Notes: generated from the letters alone by a model not told the origin. A stretch of DNA of 26,482 nt from Enterobacteriaceae bacterium UBA5654 (GCA_002421005.1 DIJC01000024.1:24539-51020); one strand, 5' to 3'. Shown: positions 1-7,481, counted from the first letter of the stretch. A program made the numbers and translations.

Positions 1-924
1 GTAGGTAAAACCGTAAACATGATGGAGCTGATCCGTAACATCGCGATCGAGCACTCCGGTTACTCTGTGTTTGCGGGCGTGGGTGAACGTACTCGTGAGG
101 GTAACGACTTCTACCACGAAATGACCGACTCCAACGTTATCGACAAAGTATCGCTGGTGTATGGCCAGATGAACGAGCCGCCGGGAAACCGTCTGCGCGT
201 AGCGCTGACCGGCCTGACCATGGCGGAGAAATTCCGTGACGAAGGTCGTGACGTTCTGCTGTTCGTTGATAACATCTACCGTTACACCCTCGCCGGTACG
301 GAAGTATCCGCACTGCTGGGCCGTATGCCTTCTGCGGTAGGTTACCAGCCGACGCTGGCGGAAGAGATGGGCGTTCTGCAGGAACGTATCACCTCCACCA
401 AAACCGGTTCTATCACTTCCGTACAGGCAGTATACGTACCTGCGGATGACCTGACTGACCCGTCACCAGCCACCACCTTTGCGCACCTTGATGCAACCGT
501 GGTACTGAGCCGTCAGATCGCGTCTCTGGGTATCTACCCGGCCGTTGACCCGCTGGATTCCACCAGCCGTCAGCTGGACCCGCTGGTGGTTGGTCAGGAA
601 CACTACGACACCGCGCGTGGCGTTCAGTCTATCCTGCAACGTTATCAGGAACTGAAAGACATCATCGCCATCCTGGGCATGGATGAACTGTCTGAAGAAG
701 ACAAACTGGTGGTAGCTCGCGCACGTAAGATCCAGCGCTTCCTGTCCCAGCCGTTCTTCGTGGCAGAAGTATTTACCGGTTCTCCAGGCAAATACGTCTC
801 CCTGAAAGACACCATCCGTGGCTTTAAAGGCATCATGGAAGGCGAATACGATCACCTGCCGGAGCAGGCGTTCTACATGGTCGGTTCCATCGACGAAGCC
901 GTGGAAAAAGCCAAAAAACTTTAA
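1..924 (+). CDS. atpD: F1F0 ATP synthase beta subunit, 5'-truncated by the window edge
   Basis: Catalytic beta subunit of the F1 ATP synthase, a cytoplasmic-face peripheral part of the inner-membrane complex that makes ATP from ADP and phosphate using the proton gradient. The reading frame is open from base 1, so the gene starts outside the window; the first codons give [10 protein letters not shown], the end of the P-loop. About 307 residues are present against about 460 in E. coli, so roughly the first 153 are missing. Visible landmarks are [14 protein letters not shown], the Walker B stretch [23 protein letters not shown], shown here in parts (LLFVDN, then [11 protein letters not shown]), and the DELSEED loop. 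It ends 20 bases before atpC and is the penultimate gene of the atp operon. Internal ATG codons near base 19 are not starts. Identification is essentially certain from family knowledge. Confidence 0.98.
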
Positions 925-944
925 CGCCTTAATCGGAGGGTGAT

Positions 945-1364
945 ATGGCAATGACTTACCACCTGGACGTCGTCAGCGCAGAGTTACAAATGTTCTCTGG
1001 TCTGGTCGAGAAAATCCAGGTAACGGGTAGCGAAGGTGAACTGGGTATTTTCCCCGGTCACGCCCCGCTGCTCACCGCCATTAAGCCTGGTATGATCCGC
1101 ATCGTAAAACAGCACGGTCATGAAGAGTTTATCTACCTGTCCGGCGGCATTCTTGAAGTGCAGCCTGGCAGCGTGACCGTACTGGCTGATACCGCGATTC
1201 GCGGCCAGGATCTCGACGAAGCGCGAGCACTGGAAGCGAAACGGAAGGCTGAAGAGCATATTAAAAGCTCTCATGGTGACGTGGATTACGCTCAGGCATC
1301 TGCGGAACTGGCCAAAGCGATCGCAAAACTGCGCGTTATCGAATTGACCAGAAAAGCGATGTAA
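945..1364 (+). CDS. atpC: F1F0 ATP synthase epsilon subunit
   Basis: Epsilon subunit of the F1 central stalk, which links rotation to catalysis and inhibits ATP hydrolysis. It has 139 residues, the same length as in E. coli. The N-terminal beta-sandwich carries the typical GELGIFPGHAPLLTAIKPG segment (about residues 31-49), and the C-terminal helical hairpin starts near DLDEARALEAKRKAEEH. The start ATG is preceded by GGAGG (about 936-940) with short spacing. It is the last gene of the atp operon and is followed at once by a strong intrinsic terminator. Nothing unusual is seen. Confidence 0.98.
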   Translation: MAMTYHLDVVSAELQMFSGLVEKIQVTGSEGELGIFPGHAPLLTAIKPGMIRIVKQHGHEEFIYLSGGILEVQPGSVTVLADTAIRGQDLDEARALEAKRKAEEHIKSSHGDVDYAQASAELAKAIAKLRVIELTRKAM

Positions 1365-1383
1365 CACCGGCTTGAAAAGCATA

Positions 1384-1416
1384 AGCCAGTCTGGTTTTTC
1401 CAGGCTGGCTTTTTTT
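1384..1416 (+). terminator. Intrinsic terminator of the atp operon
   Basis: Stem of 11 bp: AGCCAGTCTGG (1384-1394) pairs with CCAGGCTGGCT (1400-1410) with one G-T wobble. The loop is TTTTT and a run of T follows (1410-1416). It lies 20 bases after the atpC stop, the expected end of the atp operon. Confidence 0.93.
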
Positions 1417-1487
1417 ATGGTTCGCGCTGGATATATATGGATTTTAAATCAAGGAGTTAAAAATATTTTTCCCACCGCCGCATCTGT

Positions 1488-1516
1488 TTGTCATGTTTTC
1501 AACACGATGTTATTTT
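1488..1516 (+). promoter_or_regulatory. Candidate sigma-70 promoter for the Bax-inhibitor-like gene
   Basis: TTGTCA (1488-1493, 5 of 6 to TTGACA), a spacer of exactly 17 bp, then TATTTT (1511-1516, 4 of 6 to TATAAT). It lies downstream of the atp terminator. If used, the palindromic repeat at 1537-1632 would be in the 5' untranslated leader. This is inferred from motif match only. Confidence 0.45.
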
Positions 1517-1536
1517 ACCCCTCGTTACTATTTCAC

Positions 1537-1632
1537 ACCCAAAATAATTCAAGCTACAGGAAGGCGCGTTGGCACTTACAGCAGCAAGTGACCAGGATAA
1601 CCAAGCCCATGCAGCCTGAAGTATGACGGGTA
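1537..1632. repeat. Enterobacterial palindromic intergenic repeat, copy 1 (about 96 bp)
   Basis: An imperfect inverted repeat. The left end ACCCAAAATAATTCAAGC (from 1538) matches the reverse complement of the right end GCCTGAAGTATGACGGGT (to 1631) at most positions. The arms correspond closely to those of copy 2 at 7355-7429, read on the opposite strand. The ends (ACCC...AATAATTC and TGAAGTATGACGGGT) resemble non-coding palindromic repeats I know from Yersinia, Serratia, Klebsiella and Enterobacter genomes (YPAL-like). The class assignment is from memory. Confidence 0.75.
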
Positions 1633-1660
1633 CACTCGTCATTTTATGAAGGATCATAAC

Positions 1661-2359
1661 ATGTCATTCAAACCCTTTTTCGCTGGCCCACAACCGGCGC
1701 TGGGCACCGATCGCGCCACCTTTATTCGCCGTGTTTATCTGCATCTTGCCGCTGCGGTGATGGGCTTTATCGTCCTTAGCTGCATACTGATGTTAAGCGG
1801 TATCGGCGACGTCATGCTCGGCATTCTCATGTCTGGCGGCAATATGGGCTGGCTGGTGGTGCTTGGCGCATTTATGCTGATCAGCGTGCTGGCGACCCGT
1901 CTGGCCGATAACGCCGACTCTAACCAGACCCAGTTAACAGGACTTGGCATTTACGTACTGGCTGAAGCGCTGATTTTCGCGCCGATGCTGACGCTGGCAG
2001 CGTATATCGACCCGGCAATCATTGGCGCAGCCGCGATCACCACCTTGTTGCTGGTGGGCGGGCTGACGTTTACCGCCTTCACGACCAAAAAAGATTTTTC
2101 GTTTATGGGCTCGTTCTTAACGATGGCGGGCTTTATTGCGCTTGGTGCGATCATTGCCAGCGTGCTGTGCGGCTTCTCGCTCGGCGTCTGGTTCAGTGCG
2201 GCGATGGTATTACTGTGTGCAGGTTTCATCCTGTATGACACTTCAAAAATTATCCACCATTATCCGACCAATCGCCCGGCTGGCGCGGCGCTGCATCTGT
2301 TTGCTTCCATCGCCACCATGTTCTGGTATGTGCTGCGTATTTTTATGTCGCGCAATTAA
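1661..2359 (+). CDS. Bax inhibitor-1 / YbhL-YccA family integral membrane protein
   Basis: A 232-residue inner-membrane protein of the Bax inhibitor-1 (LFG/TMBIM) family, the group of YbhL and YccA; YccA modulates FtsH protease in E. coli, but the role of this protein is unknown. About seven hydrophobic segments fill the chain. Family hallmarks are TTKKDFSFMGSFL, matching the TTKRDLSGFGNML region of YbhL, and ILYDTSKI near the C terminus, matching the conserved YDTxKL aspartate motif. The start at 1661 is chosen because AAGGAT (1649-1654) lies about 6 bases upstream; an ATG at 1646 would be too close to it. It has a candidate promoter (1488-1516) and a terminator, so it looks like a self-contained unit between atpC and glmU, where E. 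coli has no gene. A palindromic repeat lies 28 bp upstream. Confidence 0.88.
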   Translation: MSFKPFFAGPQPALGTDRATFIRRVYLHLAAAVMGFIVLSCILMLSGIGDVMLGILMSGGNMGWLVVLGAFMLISVLATRLADNADSNQTQLTGLGIYVLAEALIFAPMLTLAAYIDPAIIGAAAITTLLLVGGLTFTAFTTKKDFSFMGSFLTMAGFIALGAIIASVLCGFSLGVWFSAAMVLLCAGFILYDTSKIIHHYPTNRPAGAALHLFASIATMFWYVLRIFMSRN

Positions 2360-2372
2360 CTGTCATAAAACC

Positions 2373-2403
2373 AAAAAACCAGCGCCATAACGCTGGTTTT
2401 TTT
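2373..2403 (+). terminator. Intrinsic terminator after the Bax-inhibitor-like gene
   Basis: A perfect 12-bp stem, AAAAAACCAGCG (2373-2384) with CGCTGGTTTTTT (2391-2402), loop CCATAA, with a T tract on the plus strand and an A tract on the other side. It lies 14 bases after the stop codon and separates this unit from glmU. Confidence 0.92.
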
Positions 2404-2444
2404 ATGCTTTCTTTGTGTGTAAAAAGAACAACAAAAACAATCGG

Positions 2445-2572
2445 TTTAACTGAAGAATCACTCTGAATGGTAAAATTCATGCGGTAAATTACCGTCCGGT
2501 CACCGATAATCATCCCACAACCTGTTCTCGCTGCGCACTTTATCCGCGCTTCATTTTATTGCGCAAAATATG
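2445..2572 (+). promoter_or_regulatory. glmU upstream region with an extended -10 candidate and a palindrome
   Basis: The 226 bp between the preceding terminator and glmU must hold the glmUS promoter. An extended -10 element TGGTAAAAT is visible at 2468-2476 without a good -35. A near-palindrome centred on GCGC, CATTTTATTGCGCAAAATATG in parts CATTTTATT and AAAATATG (2552-2572), is AT-rich like NagC operators, which control glmUS in E. coli. The match to NagC is too loose to call. AGGA at 2621-2624 serves as the glmU ribosome binding site. Confidence 0.35.
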
Positions 2573-2629
2573 TAGAGTTTTCAACGGGAAAGTTATTTAC
2601 TTCATACTTACATTACAGTCAGGACGCGT

Positions 2630-4000
2630 ATGGCAAACAATGCGATGAGCGTAGTGATCCTTGCAGCAGGCAAAGGCACGCGCATGTATTCCGATCTTCC
2701 TAAGGTATTACACACCCTGGCAGGCAAGCCGATGGTGCAGCATGTCATTGATGCCGCTAATCATTCCGGCGCCGATCGGGTTCATCTGGTCTATGGTCAC
2801 GGTGGCGATCTGCTGAAGCAAACGCTGCGTGATGACAATCTGAACTGGGTGCTACAGGCAGAACAGCTGGGTACGGGCCATGCGATGCAGCAGGCCGCGC
2901 CGTTTTTTGCCGACGACGAAGATATTCTGATGCTGTATGGCGACGTACCGCTGATCTCGACAGAAACCCTACAGCAACTGCGTGATGCAAAACCGCAGGG
3001 TGGAATTGGGCTGCTGACCGTTAAGCTGGACGATCCGACGGGCTATGGCCGCATCACCCGCGACAACGGCAACGTGACCGGTATCGTTGAACATAAAGAT
3101 GCCAGCGACGAGCAGCGCCAAATCCAGGAAATCAATACCGGTATCCTGATTGCTAACGGCGCGGACTTAAAACGTTGGCTGGCAAAGCTGACCAACAACA
3201 ACGCGCAGGGCGAATATTACATCACCGATATTATCGCGCTGGCGTATCAGGAAGGCCGCGAGATTGCCGCCGTCCATCCGCAGAGACTGAGCGAAGTGGA
3301 AGGCGTCAACAACCGCCTGCAACTCTCCCGTCTGGAGCGCGTTTATCAAACCGAGCAGGCCGAAAAACTGCTGCTGGCAGGCGTTATGCTGCGTGACCCG
3401 GCGCGTTTTGATCTCCGTGGCACCCTGTCGCACGGGCGTGATGTGGAAATTGATACTAACGTTATCATTGAAGGCAACGTCACGCTGGGTCACCGCGTAA
3501 AAATTGGCGCGGGCTGCGTGATCAAAAATGCGGTGATTGGCGACGACTGCGAAATCAGCCCGTACAGCGTGGTGGAAGATGCCCATCTGGAAGCGGCCTG
3601 TACTATCGGTCCGTTTGCCCGCCTGCGTCCTGGTGCGGAACTGCTGGAAGGCGCGCATGTTGGCAACTTTGTCGAAATGAAAAAAGCGCGTCTGGGTAAA
3701 GGCTCAAAAGCCGGTCATCTGACTTACCTGGGCGATGCGGAAATTGGTGACAACGTAAACATCGGCGCGGGGACCATCACCTGTAACTACGATGGGGCGA
3801 ACAAATTTAAAACGATCATCGGCGACGATGTCTTTGTCGGCTCTGACAGCCAACTGGTTGCGCCGGTCAGGGTGGGTAACGGGGCGACCATCGCCGCCGG
3901 AACGACCGTCACCCGTGACATCGCTGATGATGAACTGGTCTTAAGCCGCGTGCCGCAGGTCCATAAACAGGGCTGGCAGCGCCCGGTAAAGAAAAAGTAA
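2630..4000 (+). CDS. glmU: Bifunctional UDP-GlcNAc pyrophosphorylase / GlcN-1-P acetyltransferase
   Basis: A cytoplasmic trimeric enzyme that acetylates glucosamine-1-phosphate with acetyl-CoA and then transfers UMP from UTP to give UDP-GlcNAc, the precursor of peptidoglycan and lipopolysaccharide. It has 456 residues, the same as E. coli. The N-terminal uridylyltransferase domain (about 1-227) carries the nucleotide-binding signature LAAGKGTRM (11-19). The C-terminal part is a left-handed beta-helix with hexapeptide repeats and the acetyltransferase motif SKAGHLTYLGDAEIGD, which holds the catalytic His. The AGGA at 2621-2624 supports the ATG. It is co-transcribed with glmS, 176 bp downstream. 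Confidence 0.98.
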   Translation: MANNAMSVVILAAGKGTRMYSDLPKVLHTLAGKPMVQHVIDAANHSGADRVHLVYGHGGDLLKQTLRDDNLNWVLQAEQLGTGHAMQQAAPFFADDEDILMLYGDVPLISTETLQQLRDAKPQGGIGLLTVKLDDPTGYGRITRDNGNVTGIVEHKDASDEQRQIQEINTGILIANGADLKRWLAKLTNNNAQGEYYITDIIALAYQEGREIAAVHPQRLSEVEGVNNRLQLSRLERVYQTEQAEKLLLAGVMLRDPARFDLRGTLSHGRDVEIDTNVIIEGNVTLGHRVKIGAGCVIKNAVIGDDCEISPYSVVEDAHLEAACTIGPFARLRPGAELLEGAHVGNFVEMKKARLGKGSKAGHLTYLGDAEIGDNVNIGAGTITCNYDGANKFKTIIGDDVFVGSDSQLVAPVRVGNGATIAAGTTVTRDIADDELVLSRVPQVHKQGWQRPVKKK

Positions 4001-4176
4001 TTTTTATGCCGGAGCAATCCGGCAACCAGGGCTGAGGGGATAAACATATATCCCCCGCCCGCAAGCAGTACCTATAAAAATAACCCCACTCTCTACAAGG
4101 CTCGGGGCGCCCGGAAAACGGGTATACAGGTTGACCGACAACGCATGGCGTAAAGCCAAAATCGGAATCAAAAACT
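4001..4176 (+). promoter_or_regulatory. Structured glmU-glmS intercistronic leader (GlmZ-type control region)
   Basis: Successive hairpins are visible: GCCGGA/TCCGGC (4008-4023), GGGGATA/TATCCCC (4036-4055), CCCC/GGGG (4084-4107) and CCCG/CGGG (4110-4122). From about 4074 to 4176 the sequence closely resembles the E. coli glmS leader as I remember it (CTCTACAAGGCTCGGGGCGC, then GTATACAGGTTGACCGACAA and ATCGGAATCAAAAACTATG). In E. coli this leader is cut by RNase E at the glmU stop and is unfolded by the small RNA GlmZ with Hfq to activate glmS translation. The same control here is inferred from that resemblance. Confidence 0.6.
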
Positions 4177-6006
4177 ATGTGTGGAATTGTTGGCGCTATC
4201 GCGCAACGTGATGTAGCGGAAATCCTTCTCGAAGGTTTGCGTCGTCTGGAATACCGTGGCTATGACTCTGCGGGTCTGGCAGTGGTTGATGCACAAGGTC
4301 ATATGACCCGCCTGCGCCGCCTCGGTAAAGTGCAAATGCTGTCACAGGCAGCGGAAGAACATCCGCTGCACGGCGGAACCGGTATTGCTCACACCCGCTG
4401 GGCAACGCACGGTGAACCTTCAGAAACGAATGCGCATCCGCATGTTTCTGAACACATTGTGGTGGTGCATAACGGCATCATCGAAAACCACGAACCGCTG
4501 CGTGAAACGCTGAAAGCGCGCGGCTATACCTTCGTTTCTGAAACCGACACCGAAGTGATCGCTCACTTAGTCCACTGGGAGCTGGAACAGGGCGGCACGC
4601 TTCGCGAAGCGGTGCTGCGCGCGATCCCGCAACTGCGTGGCGCATACGGCACGGTGATCATGGATACTCGTCATCCTGACACGCTGCTGGCGGCCCGTTC
4701 CGGTAGCCCGCTGGTGATTGGTCTGGGCATGGGCGAAAACTTTATCGCCTCTGACCAGCTTGCCCTGCTGCCGGTGACGCGCCGCTTTATCTTCCTCGAA
4801 GAGGGCGATATTGCCGAAGTGACTCGCCGCTCCGTCGCTATTTTTGATAAATCCGGCGCGGAAGTGAAACGCCCGGACATCGAATCTAATCTGCAATATG
4901 ACGCGGGCGATAAAGGCATTTATCGCCACTATATGCAGAAAGAGATCTACGAGCAGCCGAACGCTATCAAAAACACCCTCACCGGACGCATCAGCCACGG
5001 CGAAGTGGATTTAAGCGAGCTGGGGCCGAACGCTAACGATCTGTTGGCGCAGGTTGAGCACATTCAGATCATCGCCTGCGGCACCTCGTATAACTCCGGG
5101 ATGGTTTCCCGCTACTGGTTTGAATCGTTGGCCGGTATTCCGTGCGATGTCGAAATCGCTTCAGAATTCCGCTACCGCAAATCCGCCGTGCGTCGTAACA
5201 GCCTGATGATCACCCTGTCACAGTCCGGCGAAACGGCGGACACTCTGGCGGGCTTACGCCTCTCCAAAGAGCTGGGTTATCTTGGCTCGCTGGCGATTTG
5301 TAACGTGCCTGGCTCTTCGCTGGTGCGCGAATCCGATCTGGCGATGATGACCAACGCGGGTACGGAAATCGGCGTGGCATCGACCAAAGCCTTCACCACC
5401 CAGTTAACCGTGCTGTTGATGCTGGTGGCGAAACTGGCGCGTCTGAAAGGTCTGGATGCCTCCGTTGAGCACGACATCGTGCACGGCCTGCAGGCGCTGC
5501 CAAGCCGCATCGAACAGATGCTGTCGCAGGACAAACGCATTGAAGCGCTGGCGGAAGATTTCTCCGACAAGCATCACGCGCTGTTCCTCGGACGTGGCGA
5601 TCAGTATCCCATTGCGCTGGAAGGCGCACTGAAGCTGAAAGAAATCTCCTACATTCACGCGGAAGCCTACGCCGCAGGCGAGCTGAAACACGGCCCGCTG
5701 GCGCTGATTGACGCCGACATGCCGGTGATTGTGGTCGCGCCGAACAACGAACTGCTGGAAAAACTGAAATCCAATATCGAAGAAGTTCGTGCGCGCGGCG
5801 GTCAGCTGTACGTCTTCGCCGATCGGGATGCCGGATTCAGCAGCAGCGACAATATGCACATCATTGAAATGCCGCACGTAGAAGACGTCATCGCGCCGAT
5901 CTTCTACACCGTGCCGTTGCAGTTACTGGCCTACCACGTCGCGCTGATCAAAGGCACCGACGTCGATCAGCCGCGTAACCTGGCGAAATCGGTGACGGTG
6001 GAATAA
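4177..6006 (+). CDS. glmS: Glutamine-fructose-6-phosphate aminotransferase (isomerising)
   Basis: Glucosamine-6-phosphate synthase makes GlcN-6-P from fructose-6-phosphate and glutamine, the first committed step of amino sugar synthesis. It has 609 residues, as in E. coli. The chain starts MCGIVGAIAQRD, where the Cys after the initiator Met is the class II glutaminase nucleophile. The glutaminase domain (about 1-240) shows HTRWATHGEPS and HNGIIENH. Two SIS sugar-isomerase domains follow, with CGTSYNSG and SQSGETADTLAGL in the first. The C terminus is DQPRNLAKSVTVE, typical of GlmS. No strong Shine-Dalgarno is visible next to the ATG, consistent with a leader that depends on an activating small RNA. 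The 3' end is the TnsD recognition region for Tn7. Confidence 0.98.
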   Translation: MCGIVGAIAQRDVAEILLEGLRRLEYRGYDSAGLAVVDAQGHMTRLRRLGKVQMLSQAAEEHPLHGGTGIAHTRWATHGEPSETNAHPHVSEHIVVVHNGIIENHEPLRETLKARGYTFVSETDTEVIAHLVHWELEQGGTLREAVLRAIPQLRGAYGTVIMDTRHPDTLLAARSGSPLVIGLGMGENFIASDQLALLPVTRRFIFLEEGDIAEVTRRSVAIFDKSGAEVKRPDIESNLQYDAGDKGIYRHYMQKEIYEQPNAIKNTLTGRISHGEVDLSELGPNANDLLAQVEHIQIIACGTSYNSGMVSRYWFESLAGIPCDVEIASEFRYRKSAVRRNSLMITLSQSGETADTLAGLRLSKELGYLGSLAICNVPGSSLVRESDLAMMTNAGTEIGVASTKAFTTQLTVLLMLVAKLARLKGLDASVEHDIVHGLQALPSRIEQMLSQDKRIEALAEDFSDKHHALFLGRGDQYPIALEGALKLKEISYIHAEAYAAGELKHGPLALIDADMPVIVVAPNNELLEKLKSNIEEVRARGGQLYVFADRDAGFSSSDNMHIIEMPHVEDVIAPIFYTVPLQLLAYHVALIKGTDVDQPRNLAKSVTVE

Positions 6007-6035
6007 GTTTAATTATGCCCCACGCAATGTGGGGC
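5957..6035 (+). other. attTn7 target region at the 3' end of glmS (apparently unoccupied)
   Basis: Tn7 and Tn7-like elements recognise the last codons of glmS through TnsD and insert about 25 bp after the stop codon, in the terminator. The conserved glmS 3' end is present and the sequence runs straight on into the glmS hairpin and the pstS promoter, with no transposon end or duplication visible. Site location is inferred from E. coli knowledge. Confidence 0.6.
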
Positions 6036-6037
6036 AT
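6015..6037 (+). terminator. Hairpin after glmS, probable terminator
   Basis: A perfect 9-bp stem, ATGCCCCAC (6015-6023) with GTGGGGCAT (6029-6037), loop GCAAT, 8 bases after the glmS stop. Only TTTA follows, so the U tract is short; it may act as a terminator or as a 3'-end stabiliser. Confidence 0.7.
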
Positions 6038-6146
6038 TTACCCGCGCTGTGCTACATTTTTAATCGATCTCTTCCTGACGGAAACCGTCATTTTCCGGCT
6101 GATTCTGCCGTCATAAAAATAAATTTTCATCGCAATCTTTTGGTAA

Positions 6147-6182
6147 TAAAAACATTTAAGTGAATGATTTTAAATGTTTTTA
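6147..6182. repeat. AT-rich 13-bp perfect inverted repeat upstream of pstS
   Basis: TAAAAACATTTAA (6147-6159) is repeated exactly in inverse as TTAAATGTTTTTA (6170-6182) around a 10-base centre. It lies in the 307-bp glmS-pstS interval, about 27 bp upstream of the first Pho box. It could be a protein site or a transcript hairpin; no known regulator is assigned. Confidence 0.6.
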
Positions 6183-6208
6183 ATTAATCGTTTTTTTCCT
6201 GGATTTGT

Positions 6209-6248
6209 TTGTCATAAAACTGTCATATTTCGTACATTTAACTGTCAC
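6209..6248 (+). promoter_or_regulatory. Two tandem Pho boxes (PhoB sites) of the pst promoter
   Basis: Four PhoB half sites are spaced exactly 11 bp apart: TTGTCAT (6209-6215), CTGTCAT (6220-6226), CGTACAT (6231-6237) and CTGTCAC (6242-6248), separated by AT-rich 4-bp linkers. This matches the double Pho box of the E. coli pstS promoter. A -10-like TATTTT (6259-6264) begins 10 bp after the last half site, the usual spacing when PhoB replaces the -35 element. It implies induction by phosphate starvation through PhoR-PhoB. Confidence 0.93.
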
Positions 6249-6313
6249 CTGTTTGTCCTATTTTGCTCATCGTAGCCACTTAACAATGATTTACGAATCT
6301 TGCAGGAGACATT

Positions 6314-7354
6314 ATGAACGTTATGCGTACCACTGTCGCAACGGTTGTCGCCGCGACCTTATCCATGAGCGCTTTCTCTGCTCTGGCAGCAGCAAGCCTT
6401 ACCGGTGCTGGCGCAACTTTTCCTGCGCCGGTGTATGCCAAATGGGCAGATACCTACCAGAAAGAGACCGGTAGCAAAGTCAACTACCAGGGTATCGGCT
6501 CCTCCGGTGGCGTAAAACAGATTATTGCGAATACTGTCGATTTCGGTGCTTCTGACGCGCCGCTGTCCGACGAAAAACTTCAGCAGGAAGGCCTGTTCCA
6601 GTTCCCGACCGTCATCGGCGGCGTGGTGCTGGCGGTTAATATTCCGGGGCTGAAATCCGGCGAGTTGGTGCTGGACGGTAAAACCCTCGGCGACATCTAT
6701 CTCGGCAAAATCAAGAAATGGGATGATGCCGCCATCACCAAACTGAACCCTGGCCTGAAACTGCCTTCGCAGAACATCGCCGTGGTGCGCCGCGCGGACG
6801 GCTCCGGTACGTCCTTCGTCTTCACCAGCTACCTGGCGAAAGTGAACGAAGAGTGGAAATCCAAAATTGGCTCTGGTTCCACCGTTAACTGGCCGACCGG
6901 TCTCGGCGGTAAAGGTAACGACGGGATCGCGGCGTTCGTGCAGCGTCTGCCAGGCTCTATCGGCTATGTAGAATATGCTTACGCCAAGCAGAACAACCTG
7001 GCTTACACCAAACTGGTTTCCGCTGACGGCAAACCGGTCAGCCCGACCGAAGAAAGCTTCGCTAACGCCGCTAAAGGCGTGGACTGGAGCAAATCCTTCG
7101 CCCAGGACCTGACCAACCAGAAAGGCGACGACGCGTGGCCGATTACCTCCACCACCTTCATTCTGATCCACAAAGAGCAGAAGAAACCGGAGCAGGGCGC
7201 GGAAGTGCTGAAGTTCTTCGACTGGGCCTTCAAAGACGGCGCGAAACAGGCTAATGACCTGGATTACGCCAGCCTGCCGGACAACGTGGTTGAGCAGGTT
7301 CGTGCGGCATGGAAAACCAACGTCAAAGACAGCAGCGGTAAAGCGTTGTACTAA
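6314..7354 (+). CDS. pstS: Periplasmic phosphate-binding protein of the Pst transporter
   Basis: High-affinity phosphate-binding protein that delivers inorganic phosphate to PstCAB. It has 346 residues, as in E. coli. A Sec signal peptide is clear: MNVMRTTVATVV, then a hydrophobic core ending SALA, so the mature chain begins close to ASLTGAGATFPAP. Phosphate-contacting segments typical of the family are present: the GAGATFPAP start, GIGSSGGVKQI and RRADGSGTSFVF. GGAG at 6305-6308 supports the start. Expression is driven by the Pho boxes at 6209-6248. It is separated from pstC by a palindromic repeat. Confidence 0.98.
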   Translation: MNVMRTTVATVVAATLSMSAFSALAAASLTGAGATFPAPVYAKWADTYQKETGSKVNYQGIGSSGGVKQIIANTVDFGASDAPLSDEKLQQEGLFQFPTVIGGVVLAVNIPGLKSGELVLDGKTLGDIYLGKIKKWDDAAITKLNPGLKLPSQNIAVVRRADGSGTSFVFTSYLAKVNEEWKSKIGSGSTVNWPTGLGGKGNDGIAAFVQRLPGSIGYVEYAYAKQNNLAYTKLVSADGKPVSPTEESFANAAKGVDWSKSFAQDLTNQKGDDAWPITSTTFILIHKEQKKPEQGAEVLKFFDWAFKDGAKQANDLDYASLPDNVVEQVRAAWKTNVKDSSGKALY

Positions 7355-7429
7355 TATACCCGTCATACTTCAAGCTGCAGGACAAAATGGCTAAGCCGCC
7401 TGCCTGCAGCTCGAATTATTTAGGGTATA
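7355..7429. repeat. Enterobacterial palindromic intergenic repeat, copy 2 (75 bp)
   Basis: The left arm TATACCCGTCATACTTCAAG (from 7355) and the reverse complement of the right arm, TATACCCTAAATAATTCGAG (ending 7429), match at most positions, and both continue into GCTGCAG. It is the same family as copy 1 at 1537-1632 but inverted and with a shorter centre. It starts right at the pstS stop codon, so the mRNA would fold into a long hairpin between pstS and pstC. REP-type repeats in this position in other bacteria protect the upstream message. Confidence 0.85.
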
Positions 7430-7436
7430 GAACATA

Positions 7437-7481
7437 TTGACGAAAATGGCGGGTGGCGATAATGCTACCTGTCAATTTCGT
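7437..7481 (+). promoter_or_regulatory. Hairpin and weak promoter candidate upstream of pstC
   Basis: TTGACG (7437-7442) and GATAAT (7458-7463, 5 of 6) are separated by 15 bp, a short spacer. The same stretch can fold: ACGAAA (7440-7445) with TTTCGT (7476-7481), and GGTGGC (7452-7457) with GCTACC (7464-7469, one mismatch). It may be a second promoter for pstCAB-phoU or simply an intercistronic hairpin. Confidence 0.3.

Noticed and set aside
1372..1626. An open frame of 84 codons just after atpC
   Set aside because: It runs through the atp terminator stem and the palindromic repeat, has no ribosome site and codes for no recognisable protein.
6007..6313. A Tn7-like insertion at the glmS-pstS junction
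   Set aside because: The glmS hairpin and the pstS Pho boxes follow directly; there are no transposon ends, tns genes or target duplication.
6359..7366. A 335-codon open frame antisense to pstS
   Set aside because: It mirrors the GC-rich codon pattern of pstS on the other strand; there is no start signal and no protein family, and pstS itself is certain.
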